Part shown: piece after piece, positions 5,128 through 6,858 of the stretch | Layout of the letters: each line of letters starts with the position of its first letter | Position numbering within the stretch: the stretch's first letter is position 1 | Assembly (NCBI GenBank): GCA_011051075.1 | Contig: DREN01000419.1 | Location: forward strand, 1-6,858 | DNA: 6,858 bases | Direction: 5' to 3' | Source: Deltaproteobacteria bacterium | GTDB lineage: Bacteria; Desulfobacterota; DSM-4660; Desulfatiglandales; Desulfatiglandaceae | The notes under the pieces: generated by a model | The model's input: the letters and a program-made list of their open reading frames with translations, nothing else | What the model was told of the DNA's origin: nothing | The model's database searches: none | Position numbers and translations under genes: made by a program

Positions 5128-5895
5128 TTACTCGTTCTTCCATTCAGGTTTCCGCTTTTCCAGAAAGGCCTTAAGCCCTTCCTGGGCGTCTGCTGTGTTC
5201 ATGAGTTCGTTCAGGTAGATATCTTCAATAACCTTGAGGGATGGGTCAAAATCGTCCATGAGTCCGGCCGTTATGGCCTTCTTGGTCTTTCTCAGGACCT
5301 CTGCGCTCAGTCTGAGGTAGGGCTTGGCAAATTCATCCGTGGCAGACTTGAGTTCATCTTTGGGCACGACCCTGTTTATCAGCCCCATGCTAAGGGCCTC
5401 TGAGGCAGGGATAATCTTCCCTGAGAGTATCAGCTCCATTGCCGCCTTGCGCCCAATAATGCGGGGGAAGATCTGTGCGGCAATGGGCGGAAATACACCC
5501 ACCTGTATTTCAGGCTGACCGTACTTGGCGTCATCGGAGGATATTACCAGGTCGCAGAAAACGGCAAGTTCACATCCGCCGCCCAGACAGGAGCCGTACA
5601 CAGAGGCCAGTGTGGGTATCCCGAGACCTTCCATAAGACGGAACATGCGGTGGAAGGCATGGATCATCTTCGGGGCCAGATCACCCATATGTTCTCCCAC
5701 ATCCACCCCGGCTGAAAAGCATTTTCCCCTGGCGTCAAAAAGCACCAGTTTGAGATCCTTTTTCCCCTGCCACCCCTCTAACACCTCGTTGATCTCCCCC
5801 ATCATGGCGATGTTGAGGATATTTACGGGGGGCCTGTTAAGGGTGATGGTGCCCAGACCATCTCTGAACTCAACTTCAATATGTTCGTAAGCCAT
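5128..5895 (-). CDS. dch: Crotonase-family hydratase, probably cyclohexa-1,5-diene-1-carbonyl-CoA hydratase
   Basis: This 255-residue protein is a full-length enoyl-CoA hydratase/isomerase. The oxyanion-hole segments are CFSAGVD (59-65) and GSCLGGGCELA (101-111). Both glutamates used by hydratases are kept: Glu109 in GGGCEL and Glu129 in GQPEI, with the same 20-residue spacing as Glu144/Glu164 of rat crotonase, so hydration is chemically plausible. LNRPPVNILNIAMM (19-32) and QVGVFPPIAA (131-140), replacing the usual GxxPGxGGTQ, are as I recall them in dienoyl-CoA hydratases of anaerobic benzoate degraders (Dch/BamR). The neighbouring bamA on the same strand supports this. The expected reaction is water addition to the diene from benzoyl-CoA reductase, giving 6-hydroxycyclohex-1-ene-1-carbonyl-CoA. 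The ATG at 5895 follows AAGGAG 10 nt upstream; an open frame continues upstream but is non-coding and runs into bamA in another frame. A generic beta-oxidation enoyl-CoA hydratase remains possible. Confidence 0.85.
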   Translation of the reverse strand: MAYEHIEVEFRDGLGTITLNRPPVNILNIAMMGEINEVLEGWQGKKDLKLVLFDARGKCFSAGVDVGEHMGDLAPKMIHAFHRMFRLMEGLGIPTLASVYGSCLGGGCELAVFCDLVISSDDAKYGQPEIQVGVFPPIAAQIFPRIIGRKAAMELILSGKIIPASEALSMGLINRVVPKDELKSATDEFAKPYLRLSAEVLRKTKKAITAGLMDDFDPSLKVIEDIYLNELMNTADAQEGLKAFLEKRKPEWKNE

Positions 5896-5935
5896 ATTCT
5901 TCTTGCTCCTTTCCCTGAATCTGTTGTCAGACCTT

Positions 5936-6030
5936 GGACGGTCCCTTTGACTCTCCGGTACAAAAAAGGCAGGCGGGCATCTATTGCCGCCCTGCCTGCC
6001 CATGGGGATTGACAAAACCGGGACAGTCCC
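5936..6030. repeat. BIME/REP-like palindromic element between bamA and the hydratase gene
   Basis: The outer edges carry the self-palindromic motifs GGACGGTCCC (5936-5945) and GGGACAGTCCC (6020-6030) in inverted arrangement, flanking the strong central hairpin at 5968-6000. With a 3-nt gap, similarity extends a little further inward as TTTGnC. The layout resembles REP/BIME-type elements mobilised by REP-associated tyrosine transposases, but no such transposase is in the window. The boundaries and the class are inferred from symmetry alone. Confidence 0.45.
5962..6000 (-). terminator. Intrinsic terminator downstream of bamA
   Basis: Read on the minus strand, GGCAGGCAGGGC pairs with GCCCGCCTGCC (plus-strand 5968-5978 and 5989-6000, seven outer pairs, one mismatch, then further pairs) and is followed directly by TTTTTT (5967-5962). 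It begins 36 bp after the bamA stop. This is a well-formed rho-independent terminator and should reduce read-through into the hydratase gene. Confidence 0.8.
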
Positions 6031-6035
6031 CCTAC

Positions 6036-6858
6036 CTATTCCTTGGGCTTGCCAAGGGCTTCCGCGAACATCTCCATATCCCAGGTCCTGCAGTCCGCGA
6101 TGTTCTGCCGGAACTTGAGGAAGTCGATGGTATCCTGGCCCGTGAGCCGCTTGGTATTGAAGGCCCCGAAGCCAAGGAAGGCCTCTCCGCCCATGTTGGC
6201 GGCCAGCCAGTGACGGTTGTAGTTCTTGGAGTAATCCCAGAAGAACTTTTTTTTGGCCCGAATACTGTCGATGGACTTGATCAGGCACCCGGGGAAGAGG
6301 TTGGCAAAGGTCCACACGATCTTGTCCACCTCCTTATCCAGGAGTTCAAAGTCCGCATTGGCCTGATGCTCCTTCACAAAGGCGCGGGCCTTCTTGCCCT
6401 CTTTGCCCTTTTTGTACTCCCCGTACACGATCTCCCCGTCTTCAACATACCTGTCCGTAATAATCATGGGGTTCCTGACCCACTTCCCATCGACCTTGAG
6501 CACAGGGACCACCTTGCTGATCAGGTTTTTCATCTTCATCTTGTAGGCTGACCACATCTCGCAGGAGACGCAGTTCCACATGGCATCCTCCATGCCAAGG
6601 AACCAGGGGAGGAAGTCTGAAGAACCGCCGTCAGGAGCGGAACCGTGCCTCGGCCCTGCCTGTCCGAAGATGGCCAGGTCTGAGGAGACGGCCAGGTCGC
6701 AGGCCATGCCTATCTCCTGGCCGCCTGCCACTCTCATGCCATTGACCCTGCAAATAACCGGCTTTTTGCATGCAAGGATTGAATCCACCATATGGTTAAA
6801 AAGCTCCATGTACTGGCCGTATTCATCGCATCTCATACTGTAGAACTCGCTGTATTCC
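6036..6858 (-). CDS. bamA: 6-Oxocyclohex-1-ene-1-carbonyl-CoA hydrolase (BamA/Oah), C-terminal part, 5' end outside the window
   Basis: The visible 273 residues match the ring-cleaving hydrolase of anaerobic aromatic degradation, which adds two waters to 6-oxocyclohex-1-ene-1-carbonyl-CoA and opens the ring to 3-hydroxypimelyl-CoA in the cytoplasm. The frame stays open to the right edge; the ATG at 6836 is internal, since the codons before it read EYSEFYS, and full-length members are about 375-380 residues, so roughly 100 N-terminal residues are missing. Family-typical segments are CKKPVICRVNGMRVAGGQEI (fragment residues 30-49), FGQAGPRHGSAPDGGSSDFL, and the long C-terminal half beyond the crotonase core with NYNRHWLAANMGGEAFLGF and FNTKRLTGQDTIDFLKFRQ. 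That extended tail separates it from ordinary enoyl-CoA hydratases. It is a marker of the benzoyl-CoA pathway in both facultative and strict anaerobes. It lies 140 bp upstream of the hydratase gene on the same strand, with an intrinsic terminator between them. Confidence 0.93.
   Translation of the reverse strand, partial: EYSEFYSMRCDEYGQYMELFNHMVDSILACKKPVICRVNGMRVAGGQEIGMACDLAVSSDLAIFGQAGPRHGSAPDGGSSDFLPWFLGMEDAMWNCVSCEMWSAYKMKMKNLISKVVPVLKVDGKWVRNPMIITDRYVEDGEIVYGEYKKGKEGKKARAFVKEHQANADFELLDKEVDKIVWTFANLFPGCLIKSIDSIRAKKKFFWDYSKNYNRHWLAANMGGEAFLGFGAFNTKRLTGQDTIDFLKFRQNIADCRTWDMEMFAEALGKPKE

Noticed and set aside
5896..6315. In-frame extension of the hydratase reading frame upstream to an ATG at 6315 (395 codons)
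   Set aside because: The extension has no crotonase similarity, crosses the terminator and overlaps bamA in another frame. The ATG at 5895 has a good ribosome binding site and a family-typical N terminus.
5934..6551. 205-codon plus-strand open frame opposite bamA
   Set aside because: It is antisense to a well-supported gene, has no recognisable domain and starts in the palindromic element; it is a shadow frame.

Overview
The window looks like chromosome of an anaerobic bacterium, most likely a Desulfobacterota member (the former deltaproteobacteria, in the range of sulfate reducers and syntrophs). This is inferred from the gene families alone: anaerobic benzoyl-CoA ring-cleavage genes, a two-gene B12-dependent methylmalonyl-CoA mutase and parts of a biotin-dependent, sodium-pumping decarboxylase. 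No rRNA, tRNA, CRISPR array, phage gene or intact transposase gene is visible. I recognise no wholly unknown multi-gene system. The least explained items are a small membrane-anchored protein paired with the decarboxylase beta subunit, and three palindromic, mobile-element-like intergenic insertions.

Layout. 1-228: intergenic, mostly a 156-bp MITE-like element bounded by 19-bp inverted repeats and TA dinucleotides. 229-441 (+): minimal 70-residue biotin carrier protein, followed by a strong bidirectional terminator (503-542). 639-1094 and 1190-2332 (-): an operon with the membrane beta subunit of a Na+-translocating decarboxylase first, then a 151-residue secreted/membrane-anchored protein of unknown function. 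2333-2703: divergent promoter region with a sigma70-like promoter in each direction. 2704-4380 (+) and 4651-5049 (+): catalytic and cobalamin-binding subunits of methylmalonyl-CoA mutase, separated by 270 bp of hairpins and a second palindromic element. 5128-5895 (-): crotonase-family protein, probably cyclohexa-1,5-diene-1-carbonyl-CoA hydratase. 6036 to the right edge (-): C-terminal 273 residues of 6-oxocyclohex-1-ene-1-carbonyl-CoA hydrolase (BamA). A terminator inside a third palindromic element separates these two.

How the genes may work together. BamA and the hydratase act in the benzoyl-CoA lower pathway, which hydrates, oxidises and hydrolytically opens the dearomatised ring to 3-hydroxypimelyl-CoA; beta-oxidation then leads to glutaryl-CoA and acetyl-CoA. 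In strict anaerobes, glutaconyl-CoA from glutaryl-CoA can be decarboxylated by a Na+-pumping biotin enzyme. The mutase interconverts succinyl-CoA and (R)-methylmalonyl-CoA, whose (S)-epimer is the substrate of a closely related Na+-pumping decarboxylase. The beta subunit and carrier protein here could serve either route. The carboxyltransferase (alpha) subunit that would decide this is not in the window, nor are the epimerase, the mutase GTPase chaperone or the 6-hydroxycyclohexenecarbonyl-CoA dehydrogenase.
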